A stretch of 64,000 bases of DNA from Meconema thalassinum (Eukaryota; Arthropoda; Insecta; Orthoptera; Tettigoniidae): positions 794,220,979 to 794,284,978 of the forward strand of contig OX336389.2 of assembly GCA_946902985.2 (NCBI GenBank), in the 5' to 3' direction. Each line of letters opens with the position of its first letter. Positions within the stretch are counted from its first letter, which is position 1. A program made the translations under genes and the position numbers. This document shows positions 11,740-22,489 of this stretch, piece after piece. The notes beneath the pieces are model-generated. The model made no database searches and was not told where the DNA came from. It worked only from the letters and a program-made list of their open reading frames with translations.

Positions 11740-12470
11740 ACAAAGTGACACACAACGTCGACTGTACTCTCAAATACTGTGAGCACACTCCTCAGTAACT
11801 ATATCATTCATTATTCTCAAGACTCTCATACAAATCGTCGTAAACAATCAAAACATGCCTTCCTACAATCATGAAATGACCTGGTCTCAGCTTTTATTCC
11901 ACTTATATAACAACATTCTGTTATGCATTTAATATTTGACTAGCCTACTCAACCACAGCTTGACAATAATGCCGCTAACTTAAATGTCATTTTTTGTCTT
12001 CGTCCTACCCCATGTGATGTTCAACCTTGAACGTGAAGCTTCATAAACTGCTCAATGACAAATGAAAGTCGGTGAAACATTTGCCACTGTGCTCGTCAAA
12101 CCAGTGCCTGCTAAATGCACTGCCTACTGTATTACCATTATATTCTCGCGCTACAGAGCACACACTGCCTTGTTCCCAATACACAAATTTTCAATTGTTG
12201 TTGTAAAAGGGAGTGTTTTACAGATATTGTAGTTTATAATACGGAACTCATTTTATTAGATGATTTGTAGCTTCCACCAGCACTAGCCTAAATAAAGAAT
12301 ACGATATGGATCAACTAGATTAATAGACGCGACACCGCTCATCAACTTAAATTCCTTATAAACAGGTCCTCTTCATTCACAGAGCAACACGTAATTTCAT
12401 ATGGATTCTGTTAAAATGAGTCATATTGATATGATAAATATCGTTTAAAATGATAATCCAGTAGTTAGAT
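11740..12470. other. Spacer, no gene recognised
   Basis: A+T-rich DNA, no conserved motif seen. Confidence 0.5.
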
Positions 12471-12471
12471 C

Positions 12472-12736
12472 GATCGATCGAGCGGGCAGTGCATACTTCC
12501 GTTTTCCACCACTGCCAGCTAGTACACTTCCGTCGGATTGATCGAGCGGGCAGTGCATACTTCCGTTGCCCACCACTGCCAGCTAGTACACTTCCGTTTG
12601 ATCGATCGAGCGGGCAGTGCATACTTCCGTTGTCCACCACTGCCAGCTAGTACACTTCCGTTTGATTGATCGATCGGGCAGTGCATACTTCCGTTGTATC
12701 CACCACTGCCAGCTCGATCGTTCCGATCCACTTCCG
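12472..12736. repeat. 64-bp tandem repeat, four units
   Basis: The core GGGCAGTGCATACTTCCG occurs at 12484, 12548, 12612 and 12676, exactly 64 bp apart. Units are separated by GATCGATCGA-type palindromes. The fourth unit has a small insertion (GTATCC) and a changed end. The four short minus-strand frames over this region are translations of the repeat itself. Confidence 0.95.
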
Positions 12737-12749
12737 TCCCCAATTTTCA

Positions 12750-13658
12750 AAATCACTCCCACAAAACTATCCAGCAACCGAGCGGAAAGATGTTACACAT
12801 CAAAAACTAAAATGTTACCAAATTCAAATTTCTTCAAAAGCTTTAATAATTGATAGAGACAACCCACTCCAGAAACAAAATTAAGAACTGAATTTATGTG
12901 ACAAATAGGCTATGTATTTATTTAATTTCTAGGTCATAATTTTTGAAAACTTTTCCCTTAATTTATCTTGTTTGCCATCAACTCCTTACTATTGTGGATT
13001 TAGCTGAGTCTCCCATTCAAGATGCATAGTCTTCCTCACTTTTCGCATACCAATTGCTCATGAGTAAATTGCTGCAAAGAAGCTTATTTAAGCCTTACAG
13101 GCAGCGGTGTTTCTGTGGCAGAATTGTTATCACAAAATAATGGCTTCCTTTACGGCAGTGTTTGCTAAAATGGGATAAATAATTCAATAGAGTAGGTATG
13201 GGTTGAAAATAATAAGAATCATTGTTTTTGGGGGAACTTGGATAATAGTCCTTTCACAAGTTGGGCCACCGTAGTGCACCTATGTTACAACAGAAATTCA
13301 CCGATTTCAAGGAAGTCTTTAAACACAGAAATTACATATCTGTCATGAAAACTGAATATCACTTTAACTACGATACAGGTGCCGAAAAATCACTTTCAGT
13401 CTTTGGGTAGACTGCAATTAATACCTGATGGCGCAAACGTGCGCGAACCCGTGAGCGAGGAGGGGAAAGGAGGAGAGGGGAAGGTAGTGGTAGGGGTCAC
13501 TGCTGCTGTGCTCCTAGAGGATGCACTAACGTGCAATACAGTTACTGTTACAGTAGAAGGCAATGCGAACATTTCTGTACCAATGAGCGAAGTGGATGTT
13601 CCTCCCCACTGCATCTCATCGCCCGCTTACGAAACTCTTTCCGTGCGCGTGTGCCACC
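12750..13658. other. Spacer, no gene recognised
   Basis: The part from 13430 to 13660 is more G+C-rich and purine-rich than its surroundings. The 131-codon frame at 13379-13774 crosses into the solo LTR and shows no domain. Confidence 0.5.
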
Positions 13659-13662
13659 ATAT

Positions 13663-14309
13663 TGTTACGGCTGTGAGTTTGTGTCGTCACTCGCCGCATG
13701 AGTCACAACTGCCCCAGGGCTGGGCTGTGCCCTGCCTCCTGTATTGCGTGCGCCTTATGCAACAGGGCTACTAGGACAAAGGGATAGTCCAGAATATTCT
13801 TGACTGGACCAGCGATGGAAACCTCGAGAAGCCGTGAACCCTGGATGGATCTAGAAGCATTTATTGAGTCACCGGCCTGCTATATAAGTGCGACCTGTCA
13901 AGCAGTTGTTGTTGTTGTGTTTTATGAGCTAGTGCGAGTGTTTATCCTGGGCGACAGAAGTGTGGTGACTTGCGAAATCCCTAGTGAAGCTGATTCTCTT
14001 GACACCGAGGAAGTGATTGTGGTGCTTGTGAAACAGTGTATAGTACAGTGACAGACCTAGTGCAGCTATTTCCAGCTAGCGTACGGGACCGGACTCATTA
14101 GCGAAGAGGATTAACTGTGGTCTGTTGACAAGTGAAAGGGAAAGTATTCTCGACGTGAGGAAACTGGAGTAAGGTAATAATTGCTGTTGAGTAGTGTATT
14201 TTTCTGGCTGCAATAAATTTAATTATTTCTTTAAGCAGTAATTGGTATTGTGCTTTATACCCACCGTAATCCAGTTAACAAAGGTGCCACTAGGGGGTGG
14301 CACGTAACA
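13663..14309 (+). mobile_element. Solo LTR of an LTR retrotransposon (647 bp) with 4-bp TSD
   Basis: The element begins TGTTACGG and ends CGTAACA, giving the expected TG...CA ends and a 6-bp terminal inverted repeat (TGTTAC/GTAACA). It is flanked by ATAT at 13659-13662 and 14310-14313. Inside are a TATA box (CTATATAAG near 13879) and a polyadenylation signal AATAAA at 14212-14217, both in the order expected of a plus-oriented LTR. No internal retroviral-type ORFs or second LTR are nearby, so this is a recombination product (solo LTR). The 4-bp duplication suits a Ty3/Gypsy-like element, but the family is not established. Confidence 0.85.
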
Positions 14310-14313
14310 ATAT

Positions 14314-15190
14314 AATAATAATTGCAGTCTATAAACAAATCTATGCCTCCAATGGACTTATCCATGCATTGTTATGTCATTGGAGTAAAATAACTGCTCC
14401 CTAAGTAATAGATATTAGGCCTGCTTTCTGACACCGCATCTTTCGGAATAGCTGCTAGTATCTAATGGGCCAACGGTTACATGTTGTCAAGTTCTGGTTT
14501 GAGTAACTGTCTGTCAGTGAGGCAGCACCCTGGTCATTAAGGGTCGATGGGACCCAAAGTTCTGACCACGCATCCCCCATAATCTGCAGGGCAAATGGCT
14601 GGGCAGTGGTCTCTTGATAGGCCTAGGACCTTAATGGGCTGTAGTGCCTTAGGGTTTGGTTGTTATGTTCTGTTGTAATGTATATTTTAGGTTCACATGG
14701 TGAATGTAGGAGAACACAGTTCCTAATTTACAAAGTAAAAGTGGGCGTGTACATGCTAGAATGAAGGATTATTTAAAATTTAATTTGGGATTTCAGTTTA
14801 ACAGCACCATAACTCAGATGTAGAGATGCTGCCAATTTCATATGCTATTGCGAAGATGTGATCGATAGAGGCCAACACATGTTCAGGAATTGATATTTAC
14901 AGTTTTAGAAACATCATTTGATAAATCTACTATCATCCTAACAAATTAATCCGACGATTTGTTCATTGAAATGAGTCATTTTTCTTCCTTCGTTATGCAG
15001 AAATATTTTAGAAACCACCTCTACCGTTGGTCTTGTAGAAATTTAATTATAACCACATTACACGCAGCAAGTGATTCATGAAGATTCGTTTAAATTATTG
15101 TTGTACACATTTCAAGGAGTAACGTTAAGGAAATGGTATTGCATATGACAGATATTTATTTATTAGGAAATGTGAGAAATATTCTGAACT
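14314..15190. other. Spacer, no gene recognised
   Basis: The block 14460-14665 (GGTCATTAAGGGTCGATGGG and a GGGCTGTAGTGCC end) has the look of an old interspersed repeat, but I have no second copy in the window to prove it. The rest is A+T-rich. Confidence 0.4.
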
Positions 15191-15194
15191 ATAT

Positions 15195-16160
15195 TTAAAC
15201 AAAAAACCAGATGTTCAGTAGAGAACATATAGCCTAGTTTCTCATAAATGCATGGATATTGTTATATAACTCTTTGTCCTTTTCAAGGAGTATAATTGAA
15301 TGTTGGTTGTAGTAGTAGATGGTGGCGATATAAAACACAACACTGAGGTGCCCTTTGCTAGTGCTACCTCTGTACAAAATGTCATTCAATTTGGTTTCAC
15401 CGTGTTTGAATTGATATGGTGAATCGATTTGCACACATACATGGCCGCTATCTGCAAACTATTGGGCTGATGGCCTTGTGGATTGGTCAGAAGATGCCTC
15501 CCACAAAAAGGTATGTTGCAGCAAAATTTGGTAGAGATCAAATGATTATAATGGTCGTAATTTGATTTAAGTGTTTAACATTTGGGTGGCCGCCATCCCG
15601 TTTCCGTCAAGATGGTGGCGATATAAAACACAACACTGAGGTGCCCTTTGCTAGTGCTATCTCTGTACCAAATTTCGTTCAATTCGGGTTTATCGTGTTT
15701 GAATTGATAGGGGAATCGATTTGCACACATACATGGCCACCATATGCACACTATTGGACTTATGACCTTGTAGCTTGGTCAAAGACGCTTCTCACATAAA
15801 GGTATGTTCATTAAAAATTTGATAGATATCAGATGATTCGGTTGGTCGTAATTGTATTTAAGCTTTTAACATTTGGGTGGCCGCCATTACGTTTCCGTCA
15901 AGATGGCGACGATATAAAACATGACACTGAGTTGCCTTTTGCGAGTTCTACCTCTGTGCCAATTTTCGTTCAATTCGGTTGCACCGTGTTTGAATTGATA
16001 GGGGGAATCGATTTGATAGGGGGGAAACAGACATTCAGAGTACACACACACTCACAGACACACAGACATACAGACACACAGACACACACACAATTTTTCG
16101 CCCTGCGTTGATCTCATAAGTCTAATTTAATTTTTTGCAAAAATCGAAAGTAGGCTAACA
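15195..16160 (+). repeat. Interspersed repeat family X with ~294-bp internal units
   Basis: The copy starts with a marker module (ATGTTCAGTAGAGAACATA, 15195-15320). Three diverged units of about 294 bp follow (TTGAATTGATA at about 15410, 15697 and 15991), each with GCCGCCAT and CGATATAAAAC. It ends in a CA-rich tract (16040-16090) and a palindrome around TTTTTTGCAAAAATCGAAAG (16120-16157). The same order occurs in reverse at 49.2-51.8 kb and forward at 52.3-55.7 kb. No coding capacity is visible. Confidence 0.8.
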
Positions 16161-16560
16161 AGAAGCTTGCGTAACAATCGTAACGTACGTCAGATAAATA
16201 GGAAATCCTGCTCCAGCCGAAACCCATGAAGGTTATATTTACTGCACCAACCCTATATGCTACTTTTTATTACCAGAAGTTTGGATATGGTTCATTAACG
16301 CCAATGCTAACGAAAAATGTAATTATAACACCACACTTTTGAGACTATAGGTGAGTGTAAGCACTATGCAGGCACAGTAAATAAAAGCACGTAGGGGTTG
16401 AATGTGGTCCAGATGTCAAGAGTTTGAGACCATCATTTTAAATGTAAAGAGATCGTAGAATGTTACTGATGTATTACTCACGGAAATTTGTCAGTTAGGC
16501 CATATTATATGTTTCTCATTAACGATGTACACGTAAACATTTGCTTCACCAGTAGTGGAT

Positions 16561-16563
<3 letters not shown>
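16161..16563. other. Spacer, no gene recognised
   Basis: Nothing recognisable before the poly-T run. Confidence 0.4.

Positions 16564-16594
<31 letters not shown>
16564..16594. repeat. Poly-T tract of 31
   Basis: An uninterrupted T run directly precedes a SINE-B head. It could be the antisense tail of another retroposon or the insertion target of the SINE. Confidence 0.9.
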
Positions 16595-16595
<1 letters not shown>

Positions 16596-16596
<1 letters not shown>

Positions 16597-16795
16597 GGGC
16601 GTGGTGGCGCAGCGGTCAAGCTGTATGCCTCTCACCAAGGCGGACCGGGTTCGATTCCCGGTCAATGCATGTGAGATTTTCGATGTGAAATGCCATGTCC
16701 TGTGGTTCGGATTCCACGTAAAACGGAGGTTCCGTGGCTTATGATCGCGAGATTAACGGTCACGTTAAACTACAAGCTTCCTTTTCCTTCCATTT
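16596..16795 (+). mobile_element. tRNA-derived SINE, family B (full length)
   Basis: A box GTGGTGGCGCAGCGG at about 16600 and B box GGGTTCGATTCCCGG at about 16647 are near perfect. The body matches the other B copies and the tail is CTACAAGCTTCC followed by TTTTCCTTCC. This is the best-preserved head of the family in the window. Confidence 0.9.
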
Positions 16796-16799
16796 GATT

Positions 16800-17990
16800 T
16801 TCATACACTTATTGGACAATATAGAATATTTAGAAGCCATTTTTCATTGCTGCACTACTAATCTATAAATGGTTTGCTCTTCAATCGGTCAGAATGTTAA
16901 TGTGGCCAATTAATTTGGGTTGGAGTAAGAATTGTCTACTCATCGTTACGAACCTGAAATTACAAATATTAATTATACTCTTTCGAACGGAATTAAATCG
17001 ATTGCATGTTTCGTTCGTTAAACGGGTATTGTCTGATCTGGATCACACAAAACCTTTATATAAATAGTCAATATATGCTCTTATATGAATTTACATAGTT
17101 ACAAAACGCTAGTTAGAACTAACTAATGGTATGTAGTGTGCCCGATAACTTGACCATGGATTGGATGGCCTGGCTCATCATCGCAATCCACTGTGAGAAA
17201 TCGGAACAACATGAAATACTGTAAAAATCTTGAACAGACGAAATAAGTTCGGTGTTGAAATGCAAAGGTACCTGGGAGGACGAGATCCAAATAATCCCAG
17301 GGTGTGAGTTGGGATAGGTTTTGGTTCGGTAAACCTCAAAATTATTTCGATAATCGTTGAATTCTCAAAACAAATCCTACCAAAATTACAGAACCCTGCA
17401 TAATAATATCATCCAAAAATTTATTACCGTCACATCAATACAGAATATGAAGATAAAAACATTTCTTACTGCATACTGAGAATACACTAAATTAATTCTT
17501 GAAGTGCAATAATTAAGTTAATTCTTAGTATTCTGATGGGGACAAAAATCAACTGCTGGAGATCTGTTTTTTATGTTCGCATTGAATTTATGTTTGATTA
17601 ACATTTTTATAAAGTCACCTCTCCTCGTTAATGTCCATTTCTGAGAATAGATAGATTGAGGAAAGGAAAAGAACTTTTAATTTTAAAAATTAAACTTCAT
17701 TATCTTCTAATTAATTACTTGTTTTAAATTACGGATGTCCACTCTCAATTCATAATCTTTATACACTTTTATACAAATATATTTACATGAACACATTTCT
17801 TAAATTTTTATACTCCATTCGAACTTCGATTTCATTTGCACCTCAATTAATCGTATAATTAATTTATCAGTTTAATTATATAATAGATTCATTGCCATTA
17901 ACGATGGTGATACATCTATTTATTCCATGACTTTACTTCCAACTAAACCGACAAGTTTCATCAGAATTATAAACAATATATTTTCCTCGG
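16800..17990. other. Spacer, no gene recognised
   Basis: Very A+T-rich from 17400 onward. The 5' or 3' non-coding end of the adjacent transposon may lie here, but I could not define a terminal repeat. Confidence 0.4.
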
Positions 17991-17996
17991 TGAATT

Positions 17997-19078
17997 TCAT
18001 CTACCGAAGTTGTTTCCGATATCTAGAAAGGAATAGCAATGTCTCAACCATCGGTCGTGCTCTATTTGATGTCCCATCATGTGAGCTATAGCTCTGCACC
18101 TTAATTTCCACTGAAGAAGACTTTTAAGTAATACAGCCATGTGCATGTTCTGCCACTCCTCCTGAAGGGCTTTCCATAAGCCTTCCACAGTACGAGGACG
18201 CCTGTTTCCCAATGCTCATTTCAGAAGTCCAATTCCACAAAAGTCTTTGGGAGAAGCATCGGGTGACTTCACTGGAATGTAAGTGAAGGGCATAGCGTGC
18301 ATTCCTGATTCTTGTCCTATTTTCTCGAAGAATACGAGCGTTGAACCGGAAATATGACTTATCTTTATCTTGACCTTCGCTGAGTCGTCACCATACAGAG
18401 CTTGGATCTCGGTTTGGTAAATTGGGTTCAGGACTTCATTTATATTGTATAGGAAGTTAATTTCTTTTTCTAGCAACACGGCGGACTTTTAACTTTCCAA
18501 TATAGCAGTACCCAGTGACAACCATAAATCCCTTGGAGAAAGTTTCTTTGCGTTCTGCATACCATATTGTCTGAACTTTTTCCCCTTCTTCCGGCAGTAA
18601 ATTGCAAGGGGTTCGTTGCAGTCACTTAGATAGACATATGTTTCGTCAAATGTGACCACAAATTTCCATTTTTCACCTGACAGATGATTCTCATACAGTT
18701 TCCTGCTGTCTGTGCGCCGTTCGGCAATGTGACGATCAAACAACTTATGAACCCTGCCCTTATTCCGTTTCTCTAATTTTATTATAAATCCCGGTTGATT
18801 ATTGTGTTAACAGTTTATAATGATGTCCCCAACTTAGTTTCTATGGCCCGTTGGGTGGCTGGACTGCTGCCGGAGGCGAGGATCTTCACCTTCTTTATGA
18901 CCTCTGGAGTACGGCTTGTAGGAGGTCGTGGGTTCACTTGTTTCTTGTCCTTCAGATTACTCCCACTTTTTATTCAAGACACAGTTTGTGCCTTTCTTTG
19001 ACAGAGTAAAATTCTTCTTCCTGCGTTGGAAAGGGCCGTAATGTAGCCTTCCCAGTAAGGTTTAAATTTCGTCGGCAT
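17997..19078 (-). pseudogene. Mariner-superfamily (Tc1/mariner-like) transposase pseudogene
   Basis: Read on the minus strand from an ATG at 19076-19078, about 360 codons long with breaks. The N-terminal part has MPTKFKPYWEGYITALSNAG, then a helix-turn-helix-like block with RTPEVIKKVKIL and ATQRAIETKLGTS (about 18840-18930). The catalytic core shows VVTFDET (first Asp) near 18640-18665, and IPVKSPDASPKDFCG near 18240-18290, which is the PxSPDxxPxD block with the third acidic residue. The C-terminus has RPRTVEGLWKALQEEW. The block that should hold the second Asp is damaged. The lesions include a frameshift before 18743, a TAA at 18489-18491 and a TGA at 18216-18218. The whole-protein order is intact, so this is a decayed full copy, not a fragment. 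Terminal repeats were not found. Confidence 0.8.
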
Positions 19079-19079
19079 C

Positions 19080-19601
19080 GCTTGAGCTGCAAGTTTGTGA
19101 ACACTACTCACACACAAACAGAAGTGCTTTTAATAATTCCACCCACTAATGGCGTGCCAAACTGCTACAATACGACCTGAAAGTCGTTTTCAGAGATCGG
19201 AAGCAACCTCCGTAGATTCTCACTACCTTCAAGCCATTAAACTCAAATAATAGTTATAGCACAATAGATTCTTCATCAATATTCTAGTGGAATCATTACT
19301 TCATATTCTGCCTCTATTCAATTAACAATAATTTCAACTTCGCATTCTCATATTCAACACGTGCATAATTTACAATAATCGTATATCATTGAACTACAGC
19401 ATATGTAGAACATTAAGGGCGAACGTATATGAAAATGTCAGAAAATATTATTTTCGATTTATTTTTTATCCATTAGTACAACTCATTGACAATACTTTCC
19501 ACAAGTTTCATAATCCATTTCGCTTGCTAAGTGCCATCAAATAATTAAATGCCCAACGTGTACATCATGCCACGCCCACTTGGCGAAGAGACTCTTTGGT
19601 A
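19080..19601. other. Spacer, no gene recognised
   Basis: Probably includes the 5' non-coding end of the transposon above. No terminal inverted repeat could be matched. Confidence 0.4.
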
Positions 19602-21595
19602 TCTATATTATCTATACTAATATAATAAAGCTGAAGAGTTTGTCTGTGTGTTTGTGTTTTTAAACGCGCTAATCTCTGGAACTACCAGTCCGATTCGAAA
19701 AATTCTCTTTTTATATGATAGCCAGATTCAAGAGGAATAGTTTAGGTCATCTAGGATTAGGCTACACCTCTCAGGTGTAATGATTGATTTTTGTTCAGTA
19801 AGTCGGTAGAACAAGCGCTCCCGAACTGCTCTATCCACATGCGTTGGCGTTATGGTTACTGATACGTACACCGTTTCACCGATCTGAACCAAAATTTGTA
19901 TACTTACCCTTTGGAACCCTGCGAGTAACACTGTCTACGTGAAATTTTTGACAGAACAGTCCATTCCCTGCATTTAGGCCCTTTGACACAAATCTACACC
20001 TTTCCACCGATCTGAATCAATATTTGTATACTTAGCCTTTGGAACCCTGCGAGTAACACTGTTTACATAACATTTCGGACAGACCACTCCATTTCCTTCA
20101 TTTAGGCCCTTTGGCACAAATCTACACCGTTTCACCGATCTGAACCAAAATTTGTATATTTACCCTTTGGAGCCCTGCGAGTAACAGAGTCTGCATGCAA
20201 TTTCGGACAGTACACACCATTCCCTGCATTTAGGCCCTTTGGCACAAATCTACACCTTTTCGCCAATCTGAACCAAAATTTGTATACTTACGCTTTGGAA
20301 CCCTGAGAGTAACACTGTCTGCATGAAATTATGGACAGACCAGTCCATTCCCTGTATTTAGGCCCTTTGGCACAAATATACACCGTTTCACCGATCTGAA
20401 CCAAATTTTACATACTTACGCTTTGAAATCCGACGAGTAACACCGTCTGCTTGAAATTTTGGACCGACCACTCAATTCCCTTCATTTAAGTCCTTTGGCA
20501 CAAATCTACACCGTTTCACCGATCTGAACCCCATTTTGTATACTTACCCTTTGGAACCCTGCAGGTGACACAGTCCACTTAAATTTTGGACATACCACTC
20601 CATTCCCTGTATTTAGGCCCTTTATCACAAATCTACACCGTTTCTCCTAATTGCACCAAATTTTACATACACTTTGAAACCCTGCTGGTAACACTGTCCA
20701 CTTGATATTTTGGACAACGCTCTCTATTCTCTACATTTTGAATAAAAGACAAAATAAACTTGAAAACCACTTATTAAGGCCCTAGAACCATTCATGTCCG
20801 TAGTGGTGTAACTGTAAGAGTATTTTAATAAGTCTATTGTTGACGGCAGTTCGGGCTGCATCACGTCACCCCTACCAGTGTTCTGGTGCAGAATTGCGAA
20901 AATAGTTGCATCTTGCGCTGTTTATAAATTGCAGTCACGGGGAGTAATTAGTGCAAATGATCTCTTAGGCCGCTTCAAACAGTTATCATCATGAAAATAT
21001 TATGCCTCTGTATAAGTGCAATGGTGTTGGTGCAGTACACTGAGGTTACCAGCTGCAATAAGCGTTGGTGCTTTCAAATTTACCTTCATTTATTCCGAAC
21101 CTTATCGTTGAGCGCTATCTGGCGATAAATGATACTATTGCTACCTCAGTAGCTTGGGACAGTCGACGTTTTCCAAAGTGATCTGTTTATTTTCCTACGG
21201 CGCTATGCGACTAAAGACGACACTATTGGTCTCTACATTTCCAACAGCCAATGAGATATAGGCCCTAGGCAGTGTCTTTTATTTTACTTACTCCTCTTTC
21301 TATCATTTTTTTAAATTTGTTTGTGAATTGCATATGTCAGTACTGTAGTTACAAACTAGCCGTTTCCCTATTCATTATTATCATTAGGGGAAAATGAACT
21401 GAATGTTACGTCCATTAAAGTGTACTTCTTATCACCTCCACTACAACCACCACCACCACAAAAATTTATATTTTTAAAATATTTTTTCCTGTTACGGTAG
21501 TTTAAGTATCATGTGCCAGTTCTGTAGTAGTATACATTATCATCCATAAAACAAATAAATTCACCGGGTGAAGCCGGGCACTACTGCTATTTAGT
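19602..21595. mobile_element. Non-autonomous Helitron-like element (about 2 kb)
   Basis: The left end reads TCTATACTAATATAATAAAG, followed by CTGAAGAGTTTGTCTGTGTG and ACGCGCTAATCTCTGGAACT, an arrangement I recognise from insect Helitron-like elements. The right end has the hairpin ACCGGGTGAAGCCGGGCA (about 21562-21580) and then ACTACTGCTATTTAG, a decayed form of the usual CTAG-type terminus. The middle is a 128-bp tandem array. No Rep/helicase ORF is present. The boundary coordinates are approximate because Helitrons leave no target duplication. Confidence 0.65.
19860..20760. repeat. 128-bp tandem repeat inside the Helitron-like element
   Basis: The motif CCGATCTGAACC (or a close variant) recurs at about 19878, 20007, 20135, 20263, 20390, 20519 and, more diverged, 20646. 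The spacing is 127-129 bp. Each unit also carries TTTAGGCCCTTTGGCACAAA and CCTTTGGAACCCTGCGAGTA. The last unit is diverged and shortened. Confidence 0.95.
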
Positions 21596-21762
21596 TATAT
21601 AAACAGATTTTCTGAGCACTTTCTTCAAGAAAAGTTACTATGGAAACATCAACAAGGCCATGAAGTAAATTCTCTTTGTTTTGTATATTTGTGACTGTTA
21701 TATAATCTCCTTGGAAACAATAGAAAATCGTAATCTGTGTTTAAGAATTGCGATTACTTGTC

Positions 21763-22482
21763 ATTGACATGAAGGGAAATAAGTTGGAAGATGGGAAGGG
21801 GTTAGGTGGACATAATAGAAGATCATTGATACTCTTCAGGTGTAATGTGGCAAGAATATCAGGGATAACCTCTCAAGTGTTGAAGATATGCAACGGGATG
21901 CATGGGCTACATATTTTCACATGTTATCCACAGATGAACACCACATACTCAATCTGTGCCCCATTAGTTGGTGTCGTTATAAACAGGCTCAGATTGATGG
22001 TATTCCTTACACCCCCAAGGAAAGTCTTCCTGAAACTATTCTGAACGTCATCAAGCCGACATTCAGGTTTCTGTCCAATCCATATTTACTTAAAAAGTGT
22101 GTTCATGGCAAAACGCAGAATCCGAATGAGTCTCTGAATGCCCTTATATGGGAACGTTGCCCCAAAACAACTTTTTCCACAGCTAAGGTAGTGAAAATTG
22201 CAGTTTATTGTGCAGTTATTGTATTTAATCGTGGCAACGTAGGGAGGATGAATGTCTTGTAGAGAATGGGCTTCAAGGTTGGAGCATTCGCTCAAGACAT
22301 CTTGAAGAAAATTGGCACACAACGTATAAATGCCGCGGAGAAATCAATTGAAGATCTTGCCAAGAACACAAGACAGAAGAAAAGAAGCCAGAAGAAAGTC
22401 TTGAAGAAAACGAGGACACTCAGTACAGTTCTGTGCCTTTTGATAAACGGAACGGCAAGGAAAAAGTTAATTCAACTTTAAA
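21763..22482 (+). pseudogene. C-terminal part of a DDE transposase, probably Mutator-like
   Basis: The main frame (21888-22262, continuing after a TAG at 22260-22262 to 22482) contains MQRDAWATYFHMLSTDEHH, LCPISWCRYKQAQ and KKCVHGKTQNPNESLNALIW. From memory this resembles a conserved C-terminal block of insect proteins annotated with a Mutator-like transposase domain. A shifted frame upstream gives KGNKLEDGKGLGG, the usual preceding piece, so a frameshift lies near 21840-21880. The lysine-rich end (KKRSQKKVLKKTR) looks like a nuclear-type basic tail. Two or more breaks make it a pseudogene. The catalytic acidic residues would lie upstream and are not seen. The family assignment is by pattern recognition only. 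Confidence 0.6.
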
Positions 22483-22489
22483 GTGCATT

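Noticed and set aside
12472..12736. Possible CRISPR-like array
   Set aside because: The whole 64-bp unit is conserved, so there are no variable spacers.
12377..12777. Three overlapping repetitive minus-strand frames
   Set aside because: They are translations of the 64-bp tandem repeat in different registers.
13379..13774. 131-codon frame
   Set aside because: It runs across the left boundary of the solo LTR (13663), so its C-terminal part is LTR sequence.
16596..16680. Possible functional tRNA gene
   Set aside because: The promoter boxes are good, but the acceptor stem does not close and the sequence continues into a conserved SINE body with copies elsewhere.
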